A DNA stretch of 64,000 nt from the NCBI GenBank assembly GCA_948474755.1, contig CAOLHI010000558.1, positions 310,001-374,000 of the forward strand, given 5' to 3'. This document shows, one piece after another, positions 24,725-37,536 of the stretch. The notes under the pieces are model-generated. The model had not been told where the DNA came from. It saw only the letters and a list, made by a program, of their open reading frames with translations, and ran no database searches. The DNA comes from Ctenosaura bakeri. Taxonomy: Eukaryota; Chordata; Lepidosauria; Squamata; Iguanidae. Made by a program: the position numbers and the translations under genes. The stretch's first letter is position 1. Each line of letters starts with the position of its first letter.

Positions 24725-25190
24725 TTGAATTGATTGATTGATTGATTGATTGATTGATCAATTCATTATTATCCTGCCTTTCTCCCAGCACAGGACTGAA
24801 GGTGACTTAACAACAAATTAAAACAAGGTAGAACTAAAATCTCATTATATGAAAGTTGGAAAAACAATTAAATAATTCTGTTAAAAGCACAAAATTAAAA
24901 TTGTGTACAACACATTTAAAGCAGAATATAACAGATAAAGGCACAACACACCAAATTAAAAGATCCTTCTGTCACATGAGTTAAGGGCCAAAGATCTGCC
25001 TAAACTGAAAGGTCTCGGCCTCCTGGTTGAATACAGCAGTGAGGGGCCCAACTGAACCTCCTGTGGGAAGGAGTTCCACAGCCTGCGAGCAGCCACCGAG
25101 AAGGATCCTTGAGAGATACCATAAAATTGAAGTAGATTTTAAAAATGATTGAATACAGGTGTTTGTACTAAGCATCAGACATTTGGCTTT
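24725..25190 (-). mobile_element. LINE 3' region, antisense, with (ATTG)n tail
   Basis: The plus strand begins with an ATTG microsatellite (24729-24758), followed by 'tatcctgcctttctcccagc', the complement of a LINE 3' end. Further in, 'gaaaggtctcggcctcctgg' and 'gagcagccaccgagaagga' match the 3' ORF end of CR1/L3-like LINEs. The minus-strand frame at 24981-25175 is its remnant. Confidence 0.6.
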
Positions 25191-26236
25191 CTTGGTGATA
25201 TCTACTTGAATGGGTATGATGACATCCAGGGTCAGTTACAGAATTGCCCAAGTATACACATGGAATTCAGAAGATGGCATTGGAAACAAGGATGACTTTC
25301 TCCCTTAAATTAAGGCCATGCAGTCTGTCGATCCAGAAGTTTGATCTCTTTTCAAGCAAGGCTGGATCACAGGATTTCTCCATTGGAAATACGGCTATGT
25401 TAGAAAGGCTGTGTCACTCAGAATGTTTTGCAACTAGTTTCTCCAGCTTTTTCTTGGTGGTTGCTGATTCATGATTCCTGAATCTTATGCAAAGATCAGT
25501 AAGGGTTCTTCCAAGATGCTGCTTCTAAGATTTTGGCAGTCACTTTCATATATGACATTGGTGGAGCCACAAGTCATTTTTCATTTAACACAATAGATTT
25601 TACCAGTGCTCCTGCATTTTAAAGTTATTGTTTCACAAGAAAGGAAATCCCAGCTAAAGATTAGGAAGAACTAACTTCCTTCCTTCCTCCCTCCCTCCCT
25701 CACTCCCTCCCTCTTTTTGTCAGTACCATTGTTCCAGTTAATTTCTTTGTTCCCTCCATGTCATTGAAAATTGTGATTGCATGTTGTTGAAAATCACAAA
25801 CAGGGTCATTCTGTCTACTGGGTGTGGTGGAAATTTTTGATGGGAGCAAATCTGGTGGTGTTTTGGAACCTTGGCTTTTCTTTTTTTAAGTAGAAGGGAA
25901 AGCTGTGCTTTGGGGTTAAACCTGGGTGACCTTGATGTAGAGAGTGGAAGCCTATTGGCAGCTGGCATTCACTTGTAGGAACTGGGAATATGGAGTTGAC
26001 CAGGGCTGGTAACAACCATCAATCTAGTTCCCCTTTTGGAATTGTCTAGAATGAGTTTTGTAGCCAAGGCTCAGTTAAGGAAGTCATCATATTTGGAGAA
26101 GGCAGAATAGCAATTTGCTCTGTGCTGATTGTCTACTAACAAGAACTCAAGACCAACAGCTGATAAACCAACACTACAATACTATCAGCATTTAACTGAT
26201 ACAAAACAAACATTTCAACTTTCTTTCTTACAGTAT
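25191..26236. other. Intergenic with a pyrimidine-rich patch
   Basis: A CCTT/CCTC-rich run lies at about 25676-25715. The remaining sequence shows no feature I can name. Confidence 0.5.
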
Positions 26237-26403
26237 GAGGTGTTACGTAGTAGAACGCATTACCTTGGAAGGTGGTGCCATCTTTGTCATTCAAGAGGCC
26301 TCCTCCAGAGGCTGGATGGCCATCTGTCAAGCATGCTTTAGCTGTGAATTTCCTGGATTGGCAAGATGACCCATGGGGCATTTTCTAGCTTTATAATAGT
26401 ATG
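26237..26403 (+). mobile_element. CR1 LINE fragment, diverged
   Basis: It contains 'gaacgcattaccttggaagg' and 'gaggctggatggccatctgt', the CR1 3' UTR landmarks. It lacks the terminal repeat. Confidence 0.65.
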
Positions 26404-28594
26404 AGCCTAAATTCATCTCATAGTCCCAAGTAGAGTTCAACCCATGGGATCAACTGGATTCCTGTAAAGCAATTGATTCAAGAGGTGTATCCTACACAAG
26501 GGTAGCAACTGGATTGTGCATTTATTTGCAATAATGTACTGTGAAGATCACTATATATCTCATTGGAAAGATACTGAACGTAATATCACATCACATATTC
26601 TTGCTTCATAAAAACACTGCTGAGGGACACAAGCAAAACAATAGGAATCAAGAGAGATCACATGTTTCAGATAATGTCTACCTGGTCTTTAGTGTCACTT
26701 TCCAGCTGCCTCCTCCCTAACTGACCAGCTGAAAGGAAAATAAAGAACAAGTATATTGTTTATTGTTAAAGTGTTTGTTGTACAATCACCTGGTCTCATT
26801 CGCATAATTTTAAATGGGCAGACCAAACACGATGTCTTGAAGGGTGAGTTCAGACAATATTTTCCCACCATTCTTCAGTCTTTTTTCTTGCTACAATAAA
26901 TCTGATCAGGAAAAATAGTTAAAATAGCTGCTCTGTGCCTTTTGACTGGTAATGCTGAAGCTGTCTGTGTGTAAGAACCCCTGATCAATAGCTGCAGTAG
27001 ACTGATAAAATTATGAGTCACTAGATGAGGGATCGTAGCTCATTCTTTCTATGCAAGAGTTCCTCAGCATTTCTAGGTAAAACTGGGGAACTCAGCTATC
27101 CTGAACCTTGAAAAGTCACTATCTGGACTATAATGAGCTATACAAACCTGTCAGTATAAAGCTGCTCCTTTTGTTCCTATAACAGAGAGATAGTTTTAAT
27201 TCCTTCCTTCATTTTTTTTAAATAACACTGCATAATATGACACTATCTGTTACAACAATATAGAAGTAGTTATCCCTGTAACTACCCATACCCATATCAA
27301 CCCCCATAACAACAGCGACAAAAAGGAACAAACATAATCATAATACATAATATAGACAAAGCAAACACACTCTCTCTAAAATTGATTTCCAACTCTCCCA
27401 GCACACACTATATGTCATGATATTAAATCAACAGCTGTTAGTCAAATATCCTCTAAAAATAAACTCTAATGCTAGTTTTACATTATTATTCAAAACCAAT
27501 AGTTGATAAATTGTCTTTTTAGTCTTTCAAAAAATGTATTAATGGATCCCAGCCTATACAAATGTCACTATTTTTTTCCCTCCCAGTGATAGAGGTGAGA
27601 AAGGCTCCTTCTTGAAAGTCACTGATAATCTTTGCACATGAATATACCAAGAGTCTGACTGCTATACAGCAGTTTCATTTAAACTCAAAGGAAGCCTTTA
27701 AATTTTTCACAGTCCACTATTCCTGCTCCCCTAAATTATCAGCATTTGCAAAAAATAAAATAAAATACATTCCACTTATGTCCTAAATTCTAAGTTTCTT
27801 TTATTTTCTGTAACTTTTTTTTTGTAAAATTCAGTAAGCATTTCTTTAATAAGAACTTCATTGAAGTTTTGTTGATTTTTTAAAATAAATTTTATTAAAA
27901 TTATTCATTTAGAGCCTTGACTTTTTCCCAGTGCAAAACCCAAGTGGCTTATAATATGAACAAAATGCCTACCTTGTAAGTCTAGTTCTGTGTGGATTAT
28001 GCAATGAAGCATGGCACAGTGGGGCTAAAAAAAATGACAATTAAAAATGCACAGTTCTCCAGGATTTTCCAAAGAAACTACTTCTGCTGTGATGAGCACC
28101 ATGTATTTTCCTCCAAGGGTTTCTTTGTAAAAGAAAGGCTGCTGCATAAAGTTGGCAGTTTACTGGGACTAGCTCACTCAGGACTGGTGTCTCTTGCATG
28201 GCTCACCTGATTTAGACTAATTCAGCCCAAAGCAGATGTTGGGCTGTAGCCAACTATCTATGTCTACCAGTGAAAAGGATGCTAGTGGCAGAACAGAATC
28301 CCCCTTTCCCAGTGACACCTCTTATTCTGCTCCAGAGGTCTGGAGACTGTCGAGATCAGTTTTGAAGGGAGCTAGGAGAGCTGCAGAGAGAAGAGGATAG
28401 GAGTGTGTGTCCCCTGAGTGGAAGCCTATTTTGGCTGCCTAGGATGGAAACTTTGCAGTATCTATTGTTCCATCGTATTTTTTAAACTAAAATGTATGCT
28501 GCTACAAAAATATTTGAGACAGCATTTCCAAGCTATGAGAAGGTAGCATTGGTGGGATCAATACCAAATTAGTCAAAGGAAGAAGAAGAAAACA
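26404..28594. other. Intergenic, mostly featureless
   Basis: Around 27880-27960 the phrases 'attttattaaaattattcatt' and 'tcccagtgcaaaacccaag' look like an antisense LINE 3' tip. Nothing else was recognised. Confidence 0.45.
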
Positions 28595-28651
28595 ACTTAG
28601 GGAGTTGGCTATGTTTAGTGTGGAGAAGAGAAGACAGAGAGGTGACATGAT
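28595..28651 (+). mobile_element. CR1 LINE, first of three segments
   Basis: 'ggctatgtttagtgtggaga' followed by 'gacagagaggtgacatgat' is CR1 3' sequence. It continues without loss at 29920, after the Bov-B insertion. Confidence 0.8.
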
Positions 28652-29919
28652 GCTGATGTTTTTAACTGCAATCAAGTCAACTTTGACTTATGGCAACCCT
28701 ATTAATCAGAGACCACTAAGTCACTCCATCATCAACAGCCCTGCCCAGGTCTTGCAGACCCAGGGCTCTGGCTTCCTTGATTGAGGAATGTGACCTTCCT
28801 CTTTTCATCTTACCTCCTACCTCACCTAGCATTATAGTCTTTTCTAGTGAGTTACGTCTTCTGATATGTTCAAAATCTCAGTTTAGCCATCTTGACTCTG
28901 AGGGAGAATTCAGGCTTGATTTGCTATAATACCTGTTTATTTGTCTTTTAAACAACCAATGGTATCTGTAGAATTCTTCTCCAGCAACACATTTCAAAGT
29001 TTTCTTACTATCAGCATTCTTCACTGTCCAGCTTTCACAACTATACGTAGAAACAGGAAGCACAATGGCATGGACAATCCTAATTTTGGTATTCAGTGAC
29101 ATATTTTTACTCTTCAGGATCTTGTCTAATTCCTTCATAGCTGCCCAAATCCTAGTCTTCTTCTGATTTCTTGATTGCAGTCTCCATTCTGACTGATCCA
29201 AAGTACGAAATTATTTCAGTATGTTCCTCATCTGCGTTAAATTTATGTAAATCTGTGGTCAATATTTTTGTTTTCTCAATGTTCAGCATAAATCTGCCTT
29301 TGCACTTTCTTCCTTGACCTTCTTCAGTAATTATTCTAGGTCTTTCCTATGTTCTGATAGTAGTATAGTGTCATCTGCATATCTTAAAATTTTGATATTC
29401 CTTACTAAATTTTCATGCCTCCTTCCTCCGAGTGTAATCTTGCTTTAAATAGAATATATTCAGCAGACAAGTTGAACAGATAGAGTGATAAGAGGCAGTC
29501 TTACCTTACCTTCTTGCCAACTGGAAACCATTCTATTTCTCTGCATTCTGAGCTGACAGAAGCCTCCTGAGTACAGATTGGACATCAGGATAATCTTTGA
29601 GATCCATACTTTTTAATGATCTACACAAGGCTTTGCTATAATCAATAAAGCACAGGAACTCCATTATCCAACATATGTTTCAATAAGATCCCTACTGCCT
29701 CCTTATTTCCTGAACCCAGCTTGGACGCCTGACATTTCTCACTTCATATAGGGTAAAATACCTTGTTGTAGAATTTTGAGCATCACTTTTTGAGCATCAT
29801 TTGCATGGGAGATTAATGCAGTGGCCCTGTGGCTACTGCAATCCCTGATGTCGTCCTCTTTCTTGATATATACTGAGCAATTTCAATCTGTGGGCCATTG
29901 CTTCATTTTCCACATTTGT
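28652..29919 (-). mobile_element. Bov-B LINE inserted in CR1, 5'-truncated
   Basis: On the minus strand the element runs from RT sequence to the Bov-B 3' end next to 28652. The tail-proximal part contains the complement of 'aactttgacttatggcaacc'. The insertion is bounded by TGACATGAT at 28643-28651 and again at 29920-29928, a 9-bp target duplication. About 1.27 kb is present, so the 5' half, including the endonuclease, is missing. Confidence 0.9.
28878..29201 (-). pseudogene. Bov-B reverse transcriptase C-terminal remnant
   Basis: The frame shows MKELDKILKSKNMSLNTKIR, then VHAIVLPVSTYSCESWTVKN, the segment following the RT fingers and palm in Bov-B. The matching plus-strand fragment is at 20.5-20.8 kb. 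Stops and frame changes interrupt it towards its 5' end (around 29300-29700), where further RT-derived pieces persist. Confidence 0.8.
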
Positions 29920-30158
29920 TGACATGATAGCCATCTTTAAATATCTGGAGGGTTGTCAAGTAGAAGGCAGAACAAGCTTGTTTTCTACTGCTCCAGTAAC
30001 TACAACCCAAACTGACAGATTCAAATTACATGAAAAGAGGTTCCATTTAAACACTAGGATGACCTTCTTTGCTGTAAGAGCTGCTCCACAGCAGAACAGA
30101 CATACCTCAAAGGGTGGTTGAATCTCCCTTTGGAGGTCTTTAAGCAGAGCTTGGATGG
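29920..30158 (+). mobile_element. CR1 LINE, second of three segments
   Basis: It resumes with 'gacatgatagccatctttaa' and continues through 'tttggaggtctttaagcaga' to 'gcttggatgg', where the solo LTR interrupts it. Confidence 0.85.
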
Positions 30159-30902
30159 TGCGAAGGGGGATCCAGGCCTGCTTTTCCTCCTCTGGCTGGA
30201 GAGGGCGGCTCCCTTACCAGCCTACTATAGCACCTTGCCACCCTCCTTACACAACCTTGCTTTCCCCTCTTAAATCCACCACCTTGGTGAACAAGGGTCT
30301 AAAGCCTCTCTGGTTTTGTTCAGAAAAAAATAATAATCTGTGGTAGCATGTTTGTGTAAAATTAAAACTGATGAAAAAGTCAGAAATGTTAAAAATAGAA
30401 TGTAATCTTTATTAAAATAACAAACAGGGAAAAGGTATTGGGTGCCACAAGTATATTCAGGCAAAGCAGAACTTCCAAAAAGTTTCTTCAGCTCAACACA
30501 GTATTCAGGTTCAGAGCTTTCCTACATACCCAGGCCTTTGGCTTCCCTTCCTGCTCAAAGGCTAAATTCCCAAGTTTAGGTCACCCTTTCTGACCCAACT
30601 CAAAATAGATTTTTTTTCTCTGTCTCTCAGTAGACCCCTGAGAAGATAACCCCAATTATCCAAACAACCTCCCTTGGCTGACTGAAAAGCTCTCACTCAA
30701 AACTCTCTGTGGAAATCTCTGTAAAGGAAGCTCCAAAAATGCAAGTCACTGCCTTATGTAGAGCTCCTCCTCAGAAAGCTCAGCCCCTCCCTAACATCAA
30801 TGGGCTGGGTTTCTCTCTTATACAGAGCCACTAGGTTACATGGCAACCTGTTGCCAGAGCTGCTCTGTCACTCAATCTGGTCACACTCCAGGGTCCGTCA
30901 CA
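30159..30902 (-). mobile_element. Solo LTR inserted in CR1 (744 bp)
   Basis: On the minus strand it begins TGTGACGGACCCTGGAG and ends CCCCCTTCGCA. It is flanked by GATGG (30154-30158) and GATGA (30903-30907), a 5-bp target duplication with one mismatch. It carries TATAAGAG (minus, 30815-30822) and a downstream AATAAA (minus, 30408-30413), the order of U3 and R in an LTR. No internal region is present. Whether it is endogenous-retroviral or Ty3-like cannot be decided here. Confidence 0.8.
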
Positions 30903-31021
30903 GATGAGCATCTTTCAAGAGTGTTTTGCTTGTATATTCCTGCATAACAGAGGGTTGGACTAGATGCCCTTTGTGGCTCCTTCCAGCTCTAAGATTCTAT
31001 GATTAGATTCTATGATTCTAA
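30903..31021 (+). mobile_element. CR1 LINE, third segment with terminal repeats
   Basis: It carries 'gggttggactagatgccctt', then 'agattctatgattagattct' and 'atgattcta', the CR1 3' end. Joined with 28595-28651 and 29920-30158 it forms one ancestral insertion. Confidence 0.88.
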
Positions 31022-33376
31022 TAACAATTTAAAAATAGTTGCTGCATTTTGGAATCACTCCCTTTCATAAGCAGAAATTCAATACCACTTTATCTGAACT
31101 GGCCAGTAAAGTGTTCTGTTGCCTCTTTTTTGTCATATGTGTGCGTGTGTGCGCACGCACACATACGCATATGTGCTTGTGTGTGATATTTTAAACAACT
31201 TTTATAGCTTTCCAGTAGTGTTTGGCTGGCATCCCACATGTACTGAAACGCAAGTGAGTCTATCCCAATCAACCAGCTTTACTTCCAAGTAAAAACAGGA
31301 GGATCTTAGCATAAATGTGTCAACTGTAAGAGATATGCATGGAAAGGAGTCAGAATGGAAAACTTTGGGAGAAGAGTTATAAACACAGTAGCAGTTGGCT
31401 AAATAAAAATAGATATGTTTTATGGTTAAACCTTCTGTAATTTTGAAGAAGGACAAGAAAAATGTTTTGCATATGTTTGCATTAGATATATGAGGGCTGG
31501 CACACTGAACTAACCCCTAAATGAAACAAATCATTTTCCTGACCCTGTCTGCCATCTCCCGCACACAGAAATAAGTTCAGGGTGCACCCTTTTTGATTAT
31601 TAGACAAGATGATAAGTATCAGAATCACAAAAAATGTTATAGCTAGTGTTATGGACACTCTCCTTTGTCTTTGATAAGTATTACAAACTTTGATGAGTAT
31701 TATAAAACTTTCCTCAGACACCCAGCTGTCCCATATTACCATCTGCCTAACACTTTTTTTTATCAAGAGTTGGGATGGGTTGAGTCTTTCAATCCACCTC
31801 TGAATGCACCAAAACTCAGTGGCAGATCACCTGCTTTATCAGCACCACATTCCAATCTCCAGTCATCTCTAATTAAAAGGAATTCAACTATTAGGACCTA
31901 GAAAGACCACTTGGGAGAGCCATTGCTAGCGTTTACAACACTTGGCTAGACAAACCAACCATCTGTCAGCTTCATACAGTCATCAGCTGAGCTAATCTGC
32001 TTGTTCCTCCCAGGGCTGGGGAAATGGTTACTGTCTAGACCACAACTCAGATAATTCCCTAGCCAGTGGCCATGCTGGCTAGGGGATTCTGGGAGTTGCC
32101 GTTCAAAAGAGAAAATTTCCATTGCACTGGTTCTTTTAGAGGTATGTTGTGATATCATGAACAGTGGAATGGCTGTTGTAACTGAAGTCCTGGACAAAGC
32201 CGACCAGGATACTTAGGTTGGAGTTTTGGATTAACTGTATGATCAGGCTGTAAAGTTTGAAATTAATGATAAAAATGTGCTATCACAACACTCTTGATGA
32301 TTCAGTGCATATAGCCTGGGATTTAGAACAGCTGCTGCAGTACTCTTAGGTGCCTTGTAAGTTATTTCAGAAATCAACTGTCCTGAAAGTTAAAAACATA
32401 TACTCTGATGGTGAGAGTGGGTAAAAGTAGAAGGGTAATGGTGAATGACAAGTGTCACATTGAAAGAGAGAACCCAGAATGTTGGCACAATGCTAAATCC
32501 TCCTTCACAACTGCACTGCCAGGTGAGCAAGAAAGTGAAATGGATGCTGGTCTTACCTTACTTCTCTTGCCCATTTTTGCTCCTTTCTCACTTGCTGCTG
32601 TGCTCCTGCCTTCTCTGCAATGTATAGCTGTGCAAAGCAAACAGGGTTGAGGGATGCCCAGAAGCAGATTAGCAAATGATACCCTCCAGCCACCTTCATC
32701 AATGCTTGCAAATTACCTTGGCACATGGGGCAGAAAATCCCACAAGTGGCTCTCCTCATGGGCTCCCTCCATTTTTGTATATATATACAAAGATCTGGTT
32801 TTAGGATACTTCGTATTCTGTGCCCGCTGATACTTTCCTCTTGTGTCTGGATGACGCTGTTTTAGGTGCCTTAGGAACAACACTAAAATAACTGAGATTG
32901 CTGGGAGCGGGTATTTTTCATTGTTGTTTTGATAAAATTGGCAGCTGTATTTTAAGCAAAGACTCACAATAAATACTAAAATATATAAGTTGGCACTAGA
33001 TATCTGGGGACCTACGGGGACCTGGGCACTGGGGACCTACGATCCCCAGATGAATGAAAGGATAATTCAGTATCCATTTTTCTATTCTGTGTGCCCTACT
33101 CTGTTTCTCAATCACCAATAAGAGACTAAGATATTTACAAGTAAAGCCCATCTGATACCATATTTAATATAGGATATGGATTAGGATTCAAGCATTTGGT
33201 TGTTCTTGTACGCCAGTTCCACCACATTGTTCAATCTTGTTTCAGAATGCAGTATCACATGCTAGTCCCTAGATGTCACTGAACACCATGGCTGGTTTCA
33301 GTATGAAACTATTACAGCTCAGTCTTCAAGCGGCACTCATTCATTTCCAACTTGTCAGAAAAGCTGCTTTCATAAG
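31022..33376. other. Intergenic with a hAT-like repeat and TG-rich patch
   Basis: A GT/GC alternating patch is at 31138-31188. A palindromic hAT-like piece is at about 32010-32110 ('ggccatgctggctaggggat', 'ctgggagttgccgttc'). Other frames are unremarkable. Confidence 0.45.
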
Positions 33377-33416
33377 TCTCTCTCTCTCTCACACACACAC
33401 ACACACGCACATACAT

Positions 33417-33451
<35 letters not shown>
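33377..33451 (+). repeat. Compound (TC)n-(AC)n-(GA)n microsatellite
   Basis: Runs of TC (33377-33390), AC (33391-33422, lightly interrupted) and GA (33424-33451) adjoin. The TC and GA blocks are complementary and could pair around the AC spacer. Confidence 0.95.
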
Positions 33452-33453
<2 letters not shown>

Positions 33454-33791
33454 ACAATGAATGCCAAGTTATTCAGTTTGAAAAATACTCCAATCAACTT
33501 CAGTCATACAATAGCCAGGCACATTAGATACATATTGAGAATTATTATGATCATGGTATTGAGGGAAGCCATTTTGGACAGAAATGTGAGGTCATTAGAA
33601 ACAGGCTAGCTAACAATGACATCATCAGTTTCAATAAGTGACACTAATGACTAATAAGAAGGTTGGGACTGAGATCTAGCAAAGGATCCTGCTGGTATGA
33701 GAAGAGATGTTGAATTTCAGTTCTCTTCCTCCCTCTGCAACTGTTTCTCTCTCTCTCTCCACCTCCATTCTAGAGTGTACTCCACCTCCTA

Positions 33792-33953
33792 GGCCATTTC
33801 TGCACTACACTCTTATAGTGCGATTATTCCACTTTCAATATCCTATGGAATCCTGGGGTTTGCAGTTTCGGGAGGAAACTGCAAACCCTAGGATTCCATA
33901 GGATGTTGAAAATGGAACAATTGCACTATAAGAGTGTAGTGCGGAAGACATCC
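33792..33953. mobile_element. Foldback MITE, copy 2
   Basis: The left end is GGCCATTTCTGCACTACACTC. The right arm ends GAGTGTAGTGCGGAA and then decays. Both arms carry the variant ACACTCTTATAG/CTATAAGAGTGT, unlike the AGACTGTTATAG of most copies. The terminal bases on the right are mutated, so no target duplication can be read. Confidence 0.85.
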
Positions 33954-34961
33954 AGAAAAAGAGAGGCCCTCAAGGGGAGGGAAAGATCAGTGAAAGTCAT
34001 TGCACGTTCTTAACCATCTGCTGACAAAGATTGTCTCATGACTGAAATGCCAACTAGAGGGAGAACAAGCAAATTCAGGATCCCAACCAATTCAATTAAA
34101 GTAACACCATGAATAACAACAGCAACAACAAAAAATACCTTTCATTGGCTCAGGTGGCTGATATGAATCACAAAAGTAATTCCGCATACCTCATCTTCAA
34201 CATGAAGATTTCTTTACCATCTGGAGAGCATCTTTTAGACATGAAGATCGTACGAAGTGATACTTTTTTTTTAATGCCCTCTGTAAATCTAGTTTCTGGT
34301 TACTGTTATTTTCCAGAATTTTAAGTTCAGTGAGGTAAAACATAAGACCTTATAATCCTATACATGTCAACACAGAATTGTTGCGCATTCCATTGCTTTC
34401 AACAGGGATTATTCTCAAGTTTGGGTGTTCAGCAACTGTGATTTTCCATATTTTAAAAACCGCAGCTACCATCCTCTTTCATGGGTATGCAAACAAGTGA
34501 TGCTAAGCTTGTAAAGCTAGAAAATGAAAAATCAGAGGGCCACAGAGATCACTGCTGGTACATAGTATTACAGCTTAATTGTATACCCAGAAAGTGATTT
34601 GAGCCCATTTGGAAAGGAGGCACCATTATACAGTCATTGTGAAAATGCATACCCCACCATCAGAATATGTAGATAGCTAAGTAAGATTGCTGATCACAGC
34701 TTTCCCATACAGGGGAATCAAAGGGCAAACGTTTACCTAAAATATGGAACAGATAGATAATGTCTTGCTTTTCTGTGCTCCTAATGCCATGCCACCTTCA
34801 TGCAAAAATGTCTCTACACATGAGGGGAAGCAGACAAGTACAATTCTTAAAACAGGAATCTTGTACATCTCAAGAATACGACTCAACACAGAAGTCTTCT
34901 GAAGGATATTAATATTTTTTTCTAATGTTTTAATGTGCCGAAATCATTTTTAAAAAATATA
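33954..34961. other. Intergenic, no feature recognised
   Basis: The plus-strand frame at 34109-34324 begins with AAC/AAA codons from a simple repeat and has no known domain. Confidence 0.5.
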
Positions 34962-35187
34962 TTTGTTGTTGTTCACATTCAAGTCAGTGACCTTAACACA
35001 CACTTATCATAGGGTTTTCTTGGCAAGATTTTTTCAGAGAGAGTTTGCCTTTGCCTTGCTCTGTGGCTGAGAGAGTGTGACTTGGCCAAGGTCACCGGGG
35101 AGGTTCCATGGCTGAGTGAGGTAGTCAAACCCGGGTCTCCACAACTGTAGTCCAACATTCAAACCACTATACCACACTGGCTATCTC
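34962..35187 (-). mobile_element. Sauria-type SINE
   Basis: The plus-strand order is TTG tail, 'ttcttggcaagattttttca', 'gagagtgtgacttggccaag', then head 'caaaccactataccacactgg'. It is followed by a GTA/ATA microsatellite. Confidence 0.85.
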
Positions 35188-35202
35188 TCTCTAAATAATA
35201 GT

Positions 35203-35203
35203 T

Positions 35204-35236
<33 letters not shown>

Positions 35237-35248
35237 ATAATAATAATG
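35203..35248 (+). repeat. (GTA)n-(ATA)n microsatellite
   Basis: Continuous GTA units pass into ATA units directly beside the SINE head. Confidence 0.95.
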
Positions 35249-35940
35249 AATATATTTAAAAAATGAATCAGAAACCACAAGTTAAAAGTTTTCTCACACT
35301 GTACTGGATTGGCTATGTTTTCATGTCAAGTTCTGCCAAATTCCTGGGCTTGCTTGCTATCAAACAAAGGAAGAAAATGTCACGTGTTTGTGAATAATCC
35401 ATGGTTTGAGTCTTATGCAGATTTTCCAAAGCTACTTTGGAATGTTTTTTTGGCCCACATCTGATTTTCCATCATAATATTTCAAAGGCATCTCAGAATT
35501 ATCCTCTTAGTTTAATTCTATGCACTTTATCACAAATAGTGCTTAAAGTGAACAGTGGTTATAGGGTAACTGGTTCACAAGGTACTTTTAAATCCTAATG
35601 TATAAATCCACACTTAAAATCCAGCTGGGACACGAAAGCAATCTTCTGGATGCAAGCACAGAAGTGTGTTTTGGAAGTGCCACCTACTGTGTTAGCCCGA
35701 TGGTTATTTTCAGGTTTTGTATTTTTTTAAGTACTTAGAAATATTAACAGCTCTTCTCTCTGGAGAGTCAACAATGCTAGGATTTTTTTAAGAAAAAAAA
35801 AGAAACAAAAAATCATGTGCTATGTTTTGTGTCTCTAGGGGGAGACTGTGTAGCATTTGTTGAACTGTTGATTCCCTCTGGAAGAAAACCAACCGTTACA
35901 GGACAAGGTCACCTTGTAACTTCTCAGTTGGAAAACTGTA
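35249..35940. other. Intergenic, no feature recognised
   Basis: There is an A-rich run at 35791-35813. Nothing else was identified. Confidence 0.5.
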
Positions 35941-36107
35941 GCCATTTCCGTACTAGACTGTTATAGCTCTTATTCCACTTTCGGAATCCTGGGGTGTGCA
36001 GTTTAGGGAGGAACTGGCCGGCGCCTCCCTAAACTGCAAACCCCAGGATTCCATAGGATGTTGAAAGTGAAATAATAGGACTACAACAGTCTAGTGTGGA
36101 AATGGCC
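35941..36107. mobile_element. Foldback MITE, copy 3 (167 bp)
   Basis: The arms pair from GCCATTTCCGTACTAG to CTAGTGTGGAAATGGCC. The loop contains 'actggccggcgcc'. The first G of the end appears lost. The flanks do not show a clear 3-bp duplication. Confidence 0.88.
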
Positions 36108-36235
36108 TCCGTCACACTACCTGAAAGTGCACTTGTTTTCCCAAGGCCTTGGGCCAGAGTTATTCATGCAGCAGAACAGTGTAGGAAAGAGTCAAACTAG
36201 ATGTGACAGGCAGTAGGCAACATACCCTAAATCTG

Positions 36236-36392
36236 GGCCATTTTCGCACGAGACTGTTATAACGCTATTATTCCACTTTCAACATCGTATGGAATCCTGG
36301 AGTTGGCACCTCTTGAAACTGCAAATCCCTGGATTCTATAGGATGTTGAAAGTGGAATAATAGCGCTATAACAGTCTAGTGCAGAAATGGCC
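36236..36392. mobile_element. Foldback MITE, copy 4 (157 bp)
   Basis: It is bounded by GGCCATTTTCGCACGAG and CTAGTGCAGAAATGGCC with flanks CTG and CTT (two of three bases match). Only 128 bp separate it from copy 3. Both arms keep CTGTTATAACGC/GCGCTATAACAG. Confidence 0.88.
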
Positions 36393-36780
36393 CTTGTCAG
36401 CAGCTGAGTCCATATCATTATGAAGTGGGGGAGACTTAAAATCCAGCATAGCTGGTGAACAGTCTTCGTCCCTATTATGCCTCTAAATGCCTATTATGCG
36501 CTATTATGCCTCTAAACGCCTCACTTTCCTCCCCTACCCCAGGGCCAGGACTACCATTAGGCGCAACAAAACAGCAGCTTTGAGTGGCAGGTAATGCGAG
36601 CAACAGCAGCAGCCGTCAGCTGTTCTTTCTGAACCACCCTCCCAGTCACTCCTCTTTCTTCAAAGATGTGCATGCCACATCTGTGCCCCTAAACTAGTCT
36701 GCTGCCTTCACGTGCAGCAAGTGGGGCACAGTGCACCTGTCACTGTTGAAGTAAGAATAAACTGCCAATTTATTTGGCAG

Positions 36781-36791
36781 CTATCTGTCTG

Positions 36792-36849
<58 letters not shown>
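36781..36849 (+). repeat. (CTAT)n microsatellite
   Basis: There are about 16 tetranucleotide units, beginning with two CTGT variants. Confidence 0.97.
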
Positions 36850-37536
36850 ATGTCCATATTTTCATTCCATCTTTTTTTGCAAAACTGGGACTCCAGGTGG
36901 TTTGTTGTGCTTCTGTAGTTGACAGGTGGGTGAGTGCCATCTTGTTCCCCCGCCCGCTGAAGCAAAAGCAAAACCAGAAAAACAAAACCATGACCACTCC
37001 AGGTCAAGGTCTTACTCATGGTTGAGTTTCTAGGGTACAAAGCACAATGAAGAATTGTTCTTTAAAAAAAAAATACGAAAGACCACTTATCTTACCTCTT
37101 TCTGCTCATGATAAATTTCCAGGTACTTCCCATCCATGTGCACCCTTTTTGTATATATATTTGCCAGGACTCTACAGCAATCATGTTTCACTCAGTTCTG
37201 GACTTTAGAGACAGCCCAAGTACTGCAGACATTAAAGGGGTGAGTGGGAAGATGCTATTTTTGAATGGTGTCCCTTTAAGAAAAATGCATAGAAAACTAG
37301 GGAAAAGTTTCTAGCCTAACTCTCTTCCTACTGTGCCAATTTTATAATTGGAAAGAGTATGTTGTTGTTGTTAAACAGGGGAACCTTTAAAAATGTAGGC
37401 CTCATTTACAGTGACATGGTACTGTCCATTGAGTTGCTTTTGGCACCTTCTGTCTCATACATTCACATATAGCATTAGGCTGTAGTCCTGTTTTTGCTTA
37501 CTGTGGAAAGGTTACATTTAACTCAGCATAGATTAA

